Below, piece by piece: positions 1-10,082 of a stretch of 64,000 nt of DNA. Location: the NCBI GenBank assembly GCA_023212695.1, contig JALCCG010000063.1, positions 1-64,000 on the forward strand, in the 5' to 3' direction. This stretch comes from Sporisorium sorghi. Its lineage: Eukaryota > Basidiomycota > Ustilaginomycetes > Ustilaginales > Ustilaginaceae. Numbering within the stretch: the stretch's first letter is position 1; the number at the start of each line of letters is the position of its first letter. The notes beneath the pieces were generated by a model that searched no databases, was not told the DNA's origin, and saw only the letters and a program-made list of their open reading frames with translations. The position numbers were made by a program, and so were the translations under genes.

Positions 1-66
1 CCCCGTTCCCACGGAACACACAAAACCCAAAAAAAAAAACAAACCCAAAAAAAAAAAAAAAAAAAA

Positions 67-116
<50 letters not shown>
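1..116. repeat. A-rich low-complexity tract
   Basis: The window opens with a short mixed segment followed by almost pure poly(A) from about position 29 to 116. It lies directly upstream of the first gene and holds no gene. Similar A or T runs recur near other promoters in this window (6002, 18072, 48951). Confidence 0.85.
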
Positions 117-117
<1 letters not shown>

Positions 118-210
118 ACAGAAAAAAACAAAAAATGAAATTTAAAGTTTTTACCCTTTCACTCCTTTCTCCTCATCCTCGTCCTCATCAACCTTTCGTT
201 CAACACCAAC

Positions 211-1473
211 ATGGGCAACGGAGACGATGGCGCCACATCAACCATCTCCACCCTCATAGCACGCATCGAAGCCTACGCAGCTGATCCAGGCTCACTCCAC
301 ATCCCCGGATCATGGACACGCCATCCACACTGGCTTGCGGACGACTCACAACGCATCGATGCTGCCACTCAGCTGGCCGAGGAGCTCATGGCACTGCAGA
401 GCATCTATACCGACGACGCCATTCACCTTCTTCGAATAGCACCCTTAGATGGAGAAGCTAAATCAGCGGCTGCAGCTGACGATCAGCTCTCTGGCAGTGA
501 AAATGTCGCCGACCCCAACTCGTGGTTACCGGGAAGCAAAATCACGTTGTCCGTTTCGACCGACGTCGAGTCTCCGACAGAAGCAATACCAATACGACTC
601 GCTGTGACATTACCACCCTTCTATCCGCACAGTAGTAGGCCGCCACAACTACAGCTGCTGTCACGGTATATCGGCGGGTTCAGCGTCGATGCCAAGCTGT
701 TTGGCGAGATTCTTCGCGCATTTTACCACGAGGAGACGAGCGGAGAGGCAGCAGTGGATGCAGAGGGGCCCGGCGCAGGTTCGGTCTGGACTGGAGGGAG
801 TTTGGACAGAGGCGTGCATTGGACCTCGGGCCAAGTGGTGCTGTTCGAGGGTATCGAATGGGTGAAGGAAAAAGTCACGGATTGGTGGAACGGAAAAGAG
901 GCGGAACGGAACTCTTCTTCCACACAATCCACCACCGCCACTTCCACCGTCCAACCATCACCGAACAATGTGACCACCTTTGATCCATCTCCGGCTGCAC
1001 CACCACCACCACCACCACCCACCGCCCCCTTCGACGGAACGCTCTTCCAAACACCCTCGATCATCGAGCGCAAGTCCGAATTCATCGGCTACGCCGCGCG
1101 TCTCACTTCCCCCGCCCAAGTCGCCTCGGTCCTCTCGCTTATCCTTTCGGATAAAAGAGTCGCCCGCGCCACGCATCCGATCATCAATGCATGGGTGTGC
1201 ACCACCCCAGACGGCGTCACGCACCGCGACTGCGACGACGACGGCGAAACCGCGGCGGGAGGACGGTTAGCGCACCTGCTGAGCATCTTGGAGCTGGACC
1301 ACGTCATTGTTGTCGTGACGCGCTGGTATGGCGGTGTGCATCTCGGGCCGGATCGGTTCAAGCTGATCAATCGGGCGGCGAGGGAGGCGCTGGATATGGG
1401 CGGGTTCGTGGGCAAGAACGACGGCGAGGAGGCGGCAGGCAAGGGCAAGGGGATGGGCAAAAGGAACTCTTAG
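211..1473 (+). CDS. YIH1: YIH1/IMPACT-like protein (RWD + UPF0029)
   Basis: 420 residues. The N-terminal half (about 50-230) has the features of an RWD domain, with an EELMALQSIY-type helix near residue 54 and an LPPFYP motif near 135. A proline-rich linker at about 255-280 (runs of P) leads to a UPF0029/Impact domain at about 285-395, recognisable from KSEFIGYAA, HRDCDDDGE and the TRWYGG..LG segment. In yeast and mammals this architecture binds Gcn1 and restrains Gcn2 activation, so a cytosolic role in tuning general amino-acid control is expected. The linker is longer than in the yeast protein. The start is the first ATG after the A-rich tract. Function is inferred from family; the domain assignment is firm. 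Confidence 0.88.
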   Translation: MGNGDDGATSTISTLIARIEAYAADPGSLHIPGSWTRHPHWLADDSQRIDAATQLAEELMALQSIYTDDAIHLLRIAPLDGEAKSAAAADDQLSGSENVADPNSWLPGSKITLSVSTDVESPTEAIPIRLAVTLPPFYPHSSRPPQLQLLSRYIGGFSVDAKLFGEILRAFYHEETSGEAAVDAEGPGAGSVWTGGSLDRGVHWTSGQVVLFEGIEWVKEKVTDWWNGKEAERNSSSTQSTTATSTVQPSPNNVTTFDPSPAAPPPPPPPTAPFDGTLFQTPSIIERKSEFIGYAARLTSPAQVASVLSLILSDKRVARATHPIINAWVCTTPDGVTHRDCDDDGETAAGGRLAHLLSILELDHVIVVVTRWYGGVHLGPDRFKLINRAAREALDMGGFVGKNDGEEAAGKGKGMGKRNS

Positions 1474-1486
1474 CGACCTCGCAGCT

Positions 1487-2594
1487 TCAATCGGCCAACA
1501 CCTGCGACCCAGCAATGCCACCTTGGAGCACGCTGAAGCACACATTCTCGCTCGCCTTGGACAGCGTCTGCTGGATCCTCCATAGCTCCGGCGTAGTCGC
1601 TCGACTGGTGGCGATGCTCGAGTCGTCGGACGAGCTAGATGTATCGCTCCTTCTCCTGCTGCTGCTGCTATCACAGCTGCTACTGTCGAGCGCGTCACGC
1701 ATGCATTCCTGTACTGCGATCTTGTCGACTCTTGCGCCCCAGATGGAGGCGACGAATCCGTCGGCGATGTTGACCCTGATCGGTAGCGATGCGAGCGCCA
1801 TGTCCGCGATCGATTTGGGGTGCAAGTTGGTCACGGAGCGCAGGGTGAGCTGCAGCGCACGCTCTAAGCCGCGTTGAGCGCGGTTGTTGGAGAGGCGGAT
1901 CAAAGCTGAAGCAAGCTAGCTCCGCACCGCCATCGTCGGGCAGCATCATGTTCCACAGCTCCAACGTCTCTAGCTCAGCACACCCAGCCAGCCCTCGAGC
2001 GAGCGACGGGATGACCTGATCGACGACGACGATGCTGAGCCCGCGGATCGCATTGGCATCGCGCCGCGGCGGCACCCATCGGAAGCGCTTCACCCTCCGC
2101 AAACCCTGTACCGCCTCTTTGAAGCACAATGCCTCGTGCGCGCGCAGATTGTCCGAAGTGAGAATCTCCGAGTGCCTTACGCTGAAGAACTCCAATGACA
2201 CGCTCTGCACATTGCAGCAGAGCCTCAGAGCCTGAGAAGCGAGCACGAGGCGATCACGCGACCGCTGCTTGCCCGCCGCCGTGCTCGACCCATCGCCGCC
2301 GCCGGGCACGCCGGGGATGTTGATCGTCAGCCGGTCGAGGGTGTAGCGCGGAGAGTGGATGTGTGCGCCCGAGTCCGCGCGGGCGAAGCGCGCGAGTTGG
2401 TCTAGCGAGGAAAGGTGGATCGAGGCGTACAGCTTGGGCAAGAAGAGGTCGCGGAACAGCGTGCCGGTGCAGAGGACCGATGTGGCGCTGTTGCCGGGTG
2501 TGAGAGAGAAGATGTAGGTGTCGGCGATGAGGTGCAGGATCTCGGAGGGTAGCGCCGTCAGTTGCAGCCAGGATGATGGAGTTGAGGCTGACAT
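1487..2594 (-). CDS. F-box/LRR-like protein with a frame break near 1900-1925
   Basis: The reading frame starts at 2594 with an F-box-like segment near residues 12-30 (LTALPSEILHLIAD). It continues with leucine-rich stretches, for example CAELETLELWNMMLP near 205-220. At about 1925-1895 the plausible protein moves to another frame: the first frame turns into arginine/alanine-rich sequence, while the adjacent frame continues with LTLRSVTNLHPKSIADMAL and a serine-rich tail ending at 1487. The break may be a very short intron (a GT...TTCAG segment lies there) or a one-base indel. The product is probably a substrate adaptor of an SCF-type ubiquitin ligase; the substrate is unknown. Confidence 0.55.
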
Positions 2595-3265
2595 GGTTAT
2601 AGGGGCGGTTCTACGAGCGCGAGATGAACGCCCAGCATCGGACGTCTAGCTGTGGGTCGGATCCAAGAAGGTAGGTAGACTGTCGTGGTGGTGATGATCA
2701 CCGCTGCCTGTCCACCATCAATCCAACGCTTATCAAGTCACTGCTCAGGGTTCATATGCAGGCTTGGCTCGTGCGCAGGCAGGGTCCAATTTTACGATTT
2801 GTTACATCCTGCTTTTACAACAACAATGATTTTTTTTTTCGGGCCATGACGCGACTCTCGGCGTTCTTGGCAGCACCGCCTCGAGAGTTTACTCTCTTTT
2901 TTTTTCCCCTTTCAAAAATTTAAGGCTCAGCCGAGACTGGAAACCAACACAGGGGGCCTCTCTCAGGGCGAGCTTGCGGGGGCAGCACAGCACAGCATCC
3001 AGCAAAGTGTTGGTCTTCTGCGATGCAGGGCAGCGCTATTCTGCCGGCCACTTCAACCCACACACTCACTGCACAGCACAGCCAGCGACGCCCACCCACC
3101 GAACAGAGCGCAGATCGCCAACCCCGCTCTTCTTGACAACTCTACTTGCCACCATCACCATCATCACCTAGGTCCGACTCGACTCGACTCGACTCGACTC
3201 GACTAGATCCTGTTCGCCTTCTGTCTTGAAGCGTGCAGTTCTATCACAGCGGCTCCTCCACCACC
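2595..3265. other. Intergenic region with T runs
   Basis: This is the divergent promoter region between the F-box-like gene and the M50-like gene. It holds two T runs (about 2829-2839 and 2900-2908) and, at its right end, a GACTC pentanucleotide repeat. I see no supportable gene. Confidence 0.6.
3176..3205. repeat. GACTC pentanucleotide microsatellite (6 copies)
   Basis: Six perfect head-to-tail GACTC units lie about 60 bases upstream of the M50-like start codon, so they fall in its leader or core promoter. Confidence 0.9.
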
Positions 3266-4072
3266 ATGCCGTCCCTACTCGAACGCGCCGACTCGACCGG
3301 CAAATCGCGCATCGACCCGACGCACGACCAGGAGACGACCATCATCGTGGCCTGCGTCTACGCCGTCGCCATCGTCATCCTGTGGAACGTGCCCATCCTC
3401 AACTACCTGCTGTATCCGTTCAAGCTGCTCACTGTGGGCTTCCACGAGTTTTCGCATGCCGCCGTCGGGCTGTGCACGGGGGCCAAGATCGAGTCGATCA
3501 CGCTCGAGCCCAACGAGGGCGGTGCGACGCGCATGCGAGGCGGGATTCCGTGGCTCACGCTGCCCGCTGGATACCTGGGGTCGTCGTTCATCGGCGCGGC
3601 GCTGATCGCGTGCGGGTTCGACGAGCGCGCCTCCAAGGTCGCGAGCATCGTCGTCGGCGTCTTCTTTCTGTTCACGCTCTGGTGGGCAAGACGCGACTGG
3701 CTCACGTGGGTGCTCATCCTCGTCATGATCGGCCTGTTCGTGTTGTTCTGGCTCGTCGCCGGCAGCGTCGCCCTGCGCTACTTTGTGCTTTTCATTGGTG
3801 TCATGAATTGCCTCTACTCGGTATGGGACATTTGCGACGATTTGATCTTCAGGAAAGTCAACGAGTCCGACGCCAGCGCGTTCAGCAAGGTTGTAGGAGG
3901 CGCACCGCAGTTTTGGGGCTTCGTGTGGCTCTTGATCTCGATAGCCTTCTTTGGGGCGGGGATCGTAGTGGGCATCTTGGCGTTCAAGACGCCCGTGGCG
4001 CAACAGCAGGCGAGCAACTTCCTCAATGTCAACCTCAAACGATCCCTCGTTCTGCAAGAATGGGGTCTCTAG
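3266..4072 (+). CDS. M50B-like membrane metalloprotease
   Basis: 268 residues from the ATG at 3266; an in-frame GTG at 3233 is less likely. The protein begins with a short hydrophilic segment, then has a series of hydrophobic helices. The sequence GFHEFSHAAVGL near residue 66-78 carries the HExxH zinc-binding and catalytic motif of site-2-type peptidases, and later helices include WLTLPAGYLGSSFIGAAL. Length and layout fit the fungal peptidase M50B-like family (PF13398 type). It is expected in an internal membrane; its substrate is unknown. Convergent with the phosphatase-family gene at 4166. Confidence 0.85.
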   Translation: MPSLLERADSTGKSRIDPTHDQETTIIVACVYAVAIVILWNVPILNYLLYPFKLLTVGFHEFSHAAVGLCTGAKIESITLEPNEGGATRMRGGIPWLTLPAGYLGSSFIGAALIACGFDERASKVASIVVGVFFLFTLWWARRDWLTWVLILVMIGLFVLFWLVAGSVALRYFVLFIGVMNCLYSVWDICDDLIFRKVNESDASAFSKVVGGAPQFWGFVWLLISIAFFGAGIVVGILAFKTPVAQQQASNFLNVNLKRSLVLQEWGL

Positions 4073-4165
4073 AACTTAGCAATGCCTTTTTGGACAATAT
4101 CTTGACGAAATGCAATGACGAATCTATCTTCTACAGGAGCGGCGAGGGGTATCTACGTTGTGATT

Positions 4166-5209
4166 CTACTTGACGAGCTCGTCGACGTTGACGTTCTCGG
4201 TGCCGTTCGCGCCGTTGGCGTCCTTCGCCCAGGACTTGTCGGGTTGCGCGTCTTCCAGTTCTTTCAAATGATCGGCGTTGGACCACTGCACAACAACGCC
4301 GATGGCTCGACCGTGTCCAATATCGTTGAGCACCGTCGAGCCGTCCGGAGCCTTGATCGTGTCCGCTTCCAGCTGTGCTTTTCCCTGCGGATCGCGTTGG
4401 AATTCGGCTTCTGTTTTGTCCACCATGGCTTGCAGCTGATCCAATTCCGCTGTCGAAGACGATTTGTTGTTTGAGAGCAGCTTCTTCTGCAGCTCGTGGT
4501 CGAGCACAAACTGCGATCCTTGCACGCCGAGGTGGATAGGGCGGATGGACCAGTTCTGCTTGCGAGAGAGGTCGCCCGCAGGGACGGAGGCGAGAGAGGC
4601 AGCGGAGGTCGTGATGACGGGCACGAGCAGTTCGGTGATGGAGCAGTTCCAGAACCTCGACGGCACTACCTCTGGCGGCACGATGCAGTACCTCCCCGGG
4701 ACGAGCACCTGGTTCATCAGTGCGCTGATCGCACCTCCATGCGAAACGAGCACCACCGTCTCTGTCCTTTCTTCCCGCCCAACCTCGCCCGTCCTCGTGA
4801 CAAGGTCATTCCAGAACCCCGCCAGCCGCTCCGACAGCGGCGCCATGCGCTCAATCCCCTCCGTCTCCTCCGACTTGGTCGCCGCACCCGTGTACACTTT
4901 GCCCTCCAGCACGCCAAACGCGCGCTCCTTGAGCCGATCGTCGAACTCCACTTCCAGTGTCGGACGCTGCTGTCCGGCGCAGATCGCGCGTGCCGTGTCA
5001 GCTGCGCGTTTGAGCGGGGAGGCGATGATGCGGTCGATGTGAGTGCGGGAGAGAAACTGGCCCGTGACGGCGGCTTGTTGGCGTCCGCGCGCGTCGAGAT
5101 CCGTGTCGAGTTGGCCCTGGATGATGCGCTCGACGTTTTCGCGCGTCTCGCCGTGCCGTACGATGAGCACGCGGAGCTGCGTGGGCGGTGACGGTATTGA
5201 GGAGGACAT
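4166..5209 (-). CDS. Histidine phosphatase / phosphoglycerate mutase family protein
   Basis: 347 residues. The N-terminus has the catalytic RHGET motif (LRVLIVRHGETRENV, near residues 12-26). The domain continues with SPLKRAADTA and a second conserved histidine in VLVSHGGAISALM near 150-162. This is the cofactor-dependent mutase/phosphatase fold, most like the broad-specificity or fructose-2,6-bisphosphatase (TIGAR-like) branch rather than glycolytic mutase. The C-terminal 110 residues (after about 235) are outside the catalytic core and rich in charged residues; I do not recognise them. Substrate cannot be assigned from sequence alone. Confidence 0.85.
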   Translation of the reverse strand: MSSSIPSPPTQLRVLIVRHGETRENVERIIQGQLDTDLDARGRQQAAVTGQFLSRTHIDRIIASPLKRAADTARAICAGQQRPTLEVEFDDRLKERAFGVLEGKVYTGAATKSEETEGIERMAPLSERLAGFWNDLVTRTGEVGREERTETVVLVSHGGAISALMNQVLVPGRYCIVPPEVVPSRFWNCSITELLVPVITTSAASLASVPAGDLSRKQNWSIRPIHLGVQGSQFVLDHELQKKLLSNNKSSSTAELDQLQAMVDKTEAEFQRDPQGKAQLEADTIKAPDGSTVLNDIGHGRAIGVVVQWSNADHLKELEDAQPDKSWAKDANGANGTENVNVDELVK

Positions 5210-6241
5210 TGTGGATCAGAGCGGCTCTATGGGGGGAAGATGAGAGGAAGCGAGAGAGAGAGAGAAAAGACGTTGTCAACGGCATCTTCCGACGTCCGTG
5301 CTGGATCGTCCTTGCTCGAAATCGCATCGTCCGATTCTGCCCCGATCTGGATCGATTCAAAAATTCTTCGAAAAGATCTGCATTTTTGTGTGGCTGACTC
5401 TCGGTGCGCAAACCACCGCGTGCACGTTCGGCTTGGCGGCGCTGTCGTGCCGCTGGCTTTCTTTCATGATCGTCGCTTCAAAATTCTCCGCCGAGCCCAC
5501 AGCAGCGGATGCTGCCTGCCGAAACAAACTTCGGCAAGCGCAGAGATTTAGCGCTTGAAACACAAAAAGGCAACAACAGCGCAACACACACTCACAAAGA
5601 CCTCATGCCACACCGCCACCTGCAGCGCACCCGTGTGTGTACTGCGTTTCACCGTCCATGCGTTGTGTGCAAAGCTGCATCGTCGAAATGCGGCCTCCCC
5701 GTCTTGGCGCTTTCTTTGCGATCCTCACAAGGCTCGATGGTTCGAGAGCTAGACTCAAGATCATGCTCTCATCGGCAGCTCCGATCTCTCAGCGCTACAA
5801 AGCATTGTCAAGGAAAGGGCAGCCCGGAGCGATGGCAATGCGCATAAACCAGTGGAGCGGCCGGCATCTCCGAACCCAACACGAGGGCTTACCAAAACCA
5901 GGCGGCAACGCAGAGTCAAGCCCGCGTTGGGAAAAAGGAATGCACTTTTTTCTCGCTTTCTCCGACGTGCATGATGCATGATCGCTGCCGTTGCCGACGT
6001 CTTTTTTTTTTTTTTTTTTTTTTTTTTTCCCAGGGTGCTGAAACAGCGCGAATGCTTGGGGATGGTAGCTCAGCTCAGAGTTGATCTCCGACAAGCTTGT
6101 TCCGCTTGATTCTCGACGAGATTGCTCAGCATCGTGTGTGGCCTTGTCCGAGGAGAATGTATATATACACTCGAGGCTGTGTTTGCTCGTGATTAGACGC
6201 CCCTCCATCCAACTTTTGAGCTCCACTCCCTCTCTGCAAAG
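5210..6241. other. Divergent intergenic region upstream of GH16
   Basis: About 1 kb between two divergent genes. It holds a short GA repeat (about 5247-5265), a poly(T) run at 6002-6028 and a TATA-like box at 6160-6167. No convincing coding sequence was found. Confidence 0.6.
6160..6167 (+). promoter_or_regulatory. TATA box of the GH16 gene
   Basis: TATATATA lies 75 bases upstream of the ATG at 6242, the same spacing seen for several array members. Confidence 0.6.
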
Positions 6242-7399
6242 ATGCTCGGCTCTCACACCGCTGCCGCCGCCGCCCTCGTGGCCTCGTCTCTCATCTCCTC
6301 CGCCTCGGCCGCCAACTGGACCCAGAGCGCGTTGATACGCGGCAACGACTTCTTCTCCAACTTCGAGTGGTTCACCGAGAAGGACCCCACCAACGGCCTC
6401 GTCAACTACCAGTCCCAGACCAGCGCACAAGCCCAGAATCTCTCGTTCATAGATGGAGAGGGTCACTTTGTCATGGCCGTCTCCACCACGCCTGTTGCGC
6501 TCGAGGGTCGCAACAGCGTCAGGATCACCTCCAAGCAGAGCTACTCGGACGGTGTCTATGTGCTCAACGTGACGCACGTTCCGATTGGGTGCGCCACCTG
6601 GCCTGCATTCTGGACGGTGACGCAGGACCTCGACGCCTGGCCCAACGGAGGTGAGATCGACATTATGGAGAATGCCAACGACGAGTACACGGCCAACCTG
6701 GTGTCGGTGCACACCAACACGTCGTGTACCATCCCTTCCACGATCTCGGGGCAGACGGGCATGGTGGCGTATACGAACTGCTCGGCCTTTGCGCCGTCCA
6801 ACCCGGGCTGTCGAGTCGAGACCAACGGCACGTCCACCCCGACCTGGGGTCGTGCGCTCAACCGCGCCGGTGGCGGGCTCATCGCCATGGAGCGCTCCTT
6901 CGGCACCTCGGGCAAGGGCGTCCGCGTGTGGTACTTCCCCAACAACAACCCATCCGCCATCCCCTCCGACCTGTCTGCAACAAGCACCGCCGTGAGCACC
7001 GACAACTGGCCCACCCCCAACGCCTACCTCCCCATCGCCGACTGCTTCGCCGACTTTGCGCCGCACAAGATCATCTTCGACATCACCCTCTGCGGCGACT
7101 GGGCGGGCAACACGTACAACCAGAGCGGCTGCAACGCCCAGTACCCCGCCTGCAGCTATCAGGTCGGGTACAACGGGTCCAGCTTCAACCAGTCGTACTG
7201 GTCGCTCGAGTCGTTGAGGCTGTATACGAATGGCGGCAGCACCGCTAATGCGGCCATCTCGCCACAGAAGGCAAGCGCACAGCAGAGCTCCAAGTCGGCA
7301 GCGGTAGCCGAGCTGTTGAGCAGGCCTGCGTCGATCGTCGCTGCGGCTACTGCGGCGGGGGCAGTTGTGGGGTCGTTGGCGTTGGCTACTGTGTTGTAG
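6242..7399 (+). CDS. GH16 family endo-beta-glucanase, secreted, probably GPI-anchored
   Basis: 385 residues. A signal peptide covers about residues 1-23. The GH16 catalytic motif ExDxxE is present as GGEIDIMEN, with E138 the expected nucleophile and E143 the acid/base. Flanking sequence (CATWPAFWTV and the Cys-rich ITLCGDWAG segment) is typical of fungal endo-1,3(4)-beta-glucanases. Many NxS/T sites are visible. The C-terminus is Ala/Ser-rich and ends in a hydrophobic tail (about 362-385), which fits a GPI attachment signal. Expected to act on beta-glucan in or near the cell wall. Confidence 0.92.
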   Translation: MLGSHTAAAAALVASSLISSASAANWTQSALIRGNDFFSNFEWFTEKDPTNGLVNYQSQTSAQAQNLSFIDGEGHFVMAVSTTPVALEGRNSVRITSKQSYSDGVYVLNVTHVPIGCATWPAFWTVTQDLDAWPNGGEIDIMENANDEYTANLVSVHTNTSCTIPSTISGQTGMVAYTNCSAFAPSNPGCRVETNGTSTPTWGRALNRAGGGLIAMERSFGTSGKGVRVWYFPNNNPSAIPSDLSATSTAVSTDNWPTPNAYLPIADCFADFAPHKIIFDITLCGDWAGNTYNQSGCNAQYPACSYQVGYNGSSFNQSYWSLESLRLYTNGGSTANAAISPQKASAQQSSKSAAVAELLSRPASIVAAATAAGAVVGSLALATVL

Positions 7400-7698
7400 A
7401 TGCGCAGCGGGAATCTTTGCTTTTGACGTCTCGCCACGGCTTTGTCGCTCTCCCGTGTTATGGAATCCTCTGTAAGCCGAGACTAAACGCTGTACAATCA
7501 TTCTCTTGAGAGAGCTGAATCCAATGTCCGCTTCATCCCGCATCGCCACACCTGCTTACCAAGAACCTGGAAGAAACGAAACTCGATCCGACTCGTGATC
7601 AAGATTGAGCGTCCCAGTACAGCGTCGCAAGAGTGATCACGAGGAGAGACGACGATGCGATTGTAGCTGTGGCCTCAGAGCTTGAGGAGGATCCCCAG

Positions 7699-7795
7699 CC
7701 CGCCACAACGGGGCCAGGCGAGCGCAAAGGCAAGCAACAAAGGATTGAATAGGGGGAGGTAAGAAGCAAACATGCTAGACTGCGGCTCGCTCGAC
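7699..7795. repeat. Spacer repeat, copy 1
   Basis: It shares CCCGCCACAA, GGGCCAG-CGAGCG and GCTAGACTG blocks in order with 8269-8340. It looks like a decayed duplicate of array spacer. Confidence 0.45.
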
Positions 7796-8268
7796 GAATC
7801 GAAAGATGATGGTGAGAAGCAAAGGAAGCGAGCATGATTAAGGCACAGATGAAACGCCGCATGTGATTGCAAAGTGGGAGGACCCGAGCTCTGCTCTCTC
7901 AGAGGCTCTCGCCGATTAGCACGGATTGCAGAGGATGAATCTAGAGGACGCTGGCCGGTGTCAGACAGGTTCGCTCCCGCTTGAATACAAAGCGAGCGAG
8001 TGGGAAGGAAAACGTAAAGAATGCTACGAGGCTGTGACTTGCCTCAACTCGTCCCGCATCACCAGTCCTACTTCGGTCAAACTGCCCACGGAGGAATCTC
8101 ATCCGCACGCCCTCGTCCACTTGAAAGGGAAACAAACACTGGAGGCTTGGGAACTGGTCGAGGAAGCTTCTGTTCCAGATCGTAACCTCACACAGTCAAC
8201 ATCCGTCGCACGAGCGGTAGTAACGGAAAAGGAGGATGGAATTGCAACTAGACGTGTGAGGCGCCCAG

Positions 8269-8340
8269 ACCCGCCACAAGCGGGCCAGACGAGCGTGCAG
8301 GCTGCGAAACGCCAAGAGTGCTAGACTGTGACTCGCCGAG
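8269..8340. repeat. Spacer repeat, copy 2
   Basis: It shares ordered blocks with 7699-7795 and lies just downstream of array member 1. Confidence 0.45.
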
Positions 8341-8385
8341 CAATGTGCAAAGTTGATACGAGCGAATCACAGCTGGTAGATAAGT

Positions 8386-9525
8386 TTACTTGGCGCCGCC
8401 GCGCATGATTTCAGCTGCCATTTTCATCCTTTCTTCGGCTTTCCGTCGAAGCTCCGATCCGGAAGCATGGTTCTTGTCAAAGAACCTGTTGAAGATGAAG
8501 TCCTTCGGCAAATTAATGTGGTGCACTCCATCCCAAAAGGGCTGTTCGATGCCTCTCGTCTCCCACTTGGACTTCATCCCTTTCAGATGCTTTATGAGTG
8601 GAGTCCAATCCGTCAAATCCATTTGCCCAATACCGTAAAAGACTGCTGTGGACCGACTGCCGTCCATGATATAAGGGGACCAGATCGAAACGATGTGTTT
8701 GCGGTTTTGCAATTCGCCCGTCCTTTCTTGGATTTCCTTCATGCGTTGCTTCCCTTTATCATGAGCCGCGACCATGATTCCCAACCCACGCGTCGTCTGG
8801 GGCGGCAGCAGTAACAGACGTTCCCGATTCTTGATCATTTGGTCCAGAAAATTCCAGTTAAGCTTCTTGACATTGATGGGTAGGAACTGCATCTTTCCAA
8901 GAAAGTAGTGCTTGCTGATATAGTCCATTTTCGCGCGACTGTTGGCGTAGACGTACACTCGGTGAACCGGGCGATCCACGTTCATTCTCTTCGGTTTGAC
9001 CCAGTCGACGTTTTGGAGCTTTTTTACGAAGTGGCTGGTTGGTGCACTGTTCGAAGACGGACGTTCTTCTGAGGGGAATTCCGATGGATTATGATCATTC
9101 GGGTCTTGAGGGTTGAAAGCCATGAATAGGCGTGAAGCGCCAGACTTTTCCCAGTCGACGTCGGCGAACATGAGATTTGTATTTTCCAGCACTCGGTGCA
9201 TGTTCTTGACCCATTCGTGATAAGGTGTGGCAGGACCCCTTAGCTCTGTCGACTCGCCGGCAATGGAGCCTGACGGGAGCGCTCTCGACTCTGCAACGGG
9301 CAGCGGGCTCGTGGTCAAACCGGCTTGTGGCCACGGTTGCGAACTTTGCATGGGAGAAGGAGTCCAAACTTGTTCATACTGGTGGTCTTGCCAATCAAAA
9401 CCCGTCGCCGGCGGTCGAGCTCCGCTGCTCGACCCTTCGCCGGACGGACCCGGCAACATGGGCGTGGAGCTCGCCCCGAAGAGCAACAAGAGAAAGGTGA
9501 GCAAAAAGAAAAGTACGCTTCGCAT
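8386..9525 (-). CDS. Secreted effector candidate, array member 1 (intact)
   Basis: 379 residues. A strong signal peptide (about 1-20, leucine/phenylalanine-rich) ends in the family motif STPM. A Gly/Ser-rich segment and the family motif GFDWQD follow (about 43-48). The C-terminal module (about 175-375) contains YFLGKMQFLPI, LLLPPQTTRGLGIM, HIVSIWSPYIMDG and FYGIGQMDL. These mark the subfamily shared by members 1 to 4. No cysteine-rich pattern or known catalytic motif is visible. A TATA-like box lies about 75 bases upstream. Secretion is well supported; a role in the host is inferred only from the smut-like context and tandem expansion. Confidence 0.82.
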   Translation of the reverse strand: MRSVLFFLLTFLLLLFGASSTPMLPGPSGEGSSSGARPPATGFDWQDHQYEQVWTPSPMQSSQPWPQAGLTTSPLPVAESRALPSGSIAGESTELRGPATPYHEWVKNMHRVLENTNLMFADVDWEKSGASRLFMAFNPQDPNDHNPSEFPSEERPSSNSAPTSHFVKKLQNVDWVKPKRMNVDRPVHRVYVYANSRAKMDYISKHYFLGKMQFLPINVKKLNWNFLDQMIKNRERLLLLPPQTTRGLGIMVAAHDKGKQRMKEIQERTGELQNRKHIVSIWSPYIMDGSRSTAVFYGIGQMDLTDWTPLIKHLKGMKSKWETRGIEQPFWDGVHHINLPKDFIFNRFFDKNHASGSELRRKAEERMKMAAEIMRGGAK

Positions 9526-9596
9526 GGTAGTAAAAGCGTCCCAGTGTTGGTGAGAGATGAGGGTTGGTCCCTTCCAGAGCCGTTCAAAAGTCGACC

Positions 9597-9605
9597 TTTT
9601 TATAG
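9597..9605 (-). promoter_or_regulatory. TATA box of member 1
   Basis: On the minus strand the sequence reads GCTATAAAAAGG, about 75 bases before the ATG at 9525. Confidence 0.6.
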
Positions 9606-9673
9606 CTTTGATTAGCGCCTTGCTCGAGCTCCCACATCTTTTATGGATCGGCCAGTTTCAAAGTTGCCACTGT

Positions 9674-9790
9674 CCCGTCTGTACTTAATCCCATGCTTGA
9701 GAGGGTGGGCGTCACTTCGGCGGCACTTCGGAGTTGCCACAACACGCGCATGCAACGAGACGGTGGGAACATGCCATAATGCTCCGGTAT
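9674..9790. repeat. Conserved upstream block of member 1
   Basis: It shares ordered blocks with the regions upstream of members 2 (about 11345-11490) and 3 (about 13005-13130), including ATGCAACGAGACGGTGGGA versus ATGCAATGAAACGGTGGGA. It is probably promoter or spacer copied together with the gene. Confidence 0.5.
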
Positions 9791-10082
9791 TGATTGTCCG
9801 TGGGAAGATGCTGTTGACCCCTGTGCACCCGTAACAACCCGCGCGTCTGAAAAGCGAGCAACACACGAAAGGATGTGCAGGGCAGGAAACGCTAAGTTGA
9901 GATTGCCCAGGCGTGACTAGCAGTGCGATTACGACAGTTAAGGAAAAGGAGACAAACCGCTACAAAGGCAGAGATCATGACGAGGTCTATCCAGAGCGGG
10001 GAAAACGCCATGCGCTTTCAAGACTTTGCATTGCTTCCTGAGCTTCGGGTCCTTCAGCAAGATACTCGCTTGGATAATGGCG

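Larger units (their letters stand above)
7400..8385. other. Intergenic region between GH16 and the secreted-protein array
   Basis: Nearly 1 kb with no convincing gene. A 132-codon open frame at 7926-8324 has no signal or recognisable domain. The region carries a diverged direct duplication (about 7699-7795 and 8269-8340), apparently spacer material of the array. Confidence 0.5.

Noticed and set aside
3275..4057. 260-codon minus-strand open frame opposite the M50-like gene
   Set aside because: It is antisense to a clear membrane protein and has the charged, repetitive composition expected of a reversed GC-rich gene.
5795..7549. 584-codon minus-strand open frame opposite GH16
   Set aside because: It overlaps the well-supported GH16 gene and its promoter, includes the poly(T) run as polylysine and has no domain.
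7926..8324. 132-codon plus-strand open frame
   Set aside because: No signal peptide, domain or paralogue; part of it is spacer repeat.
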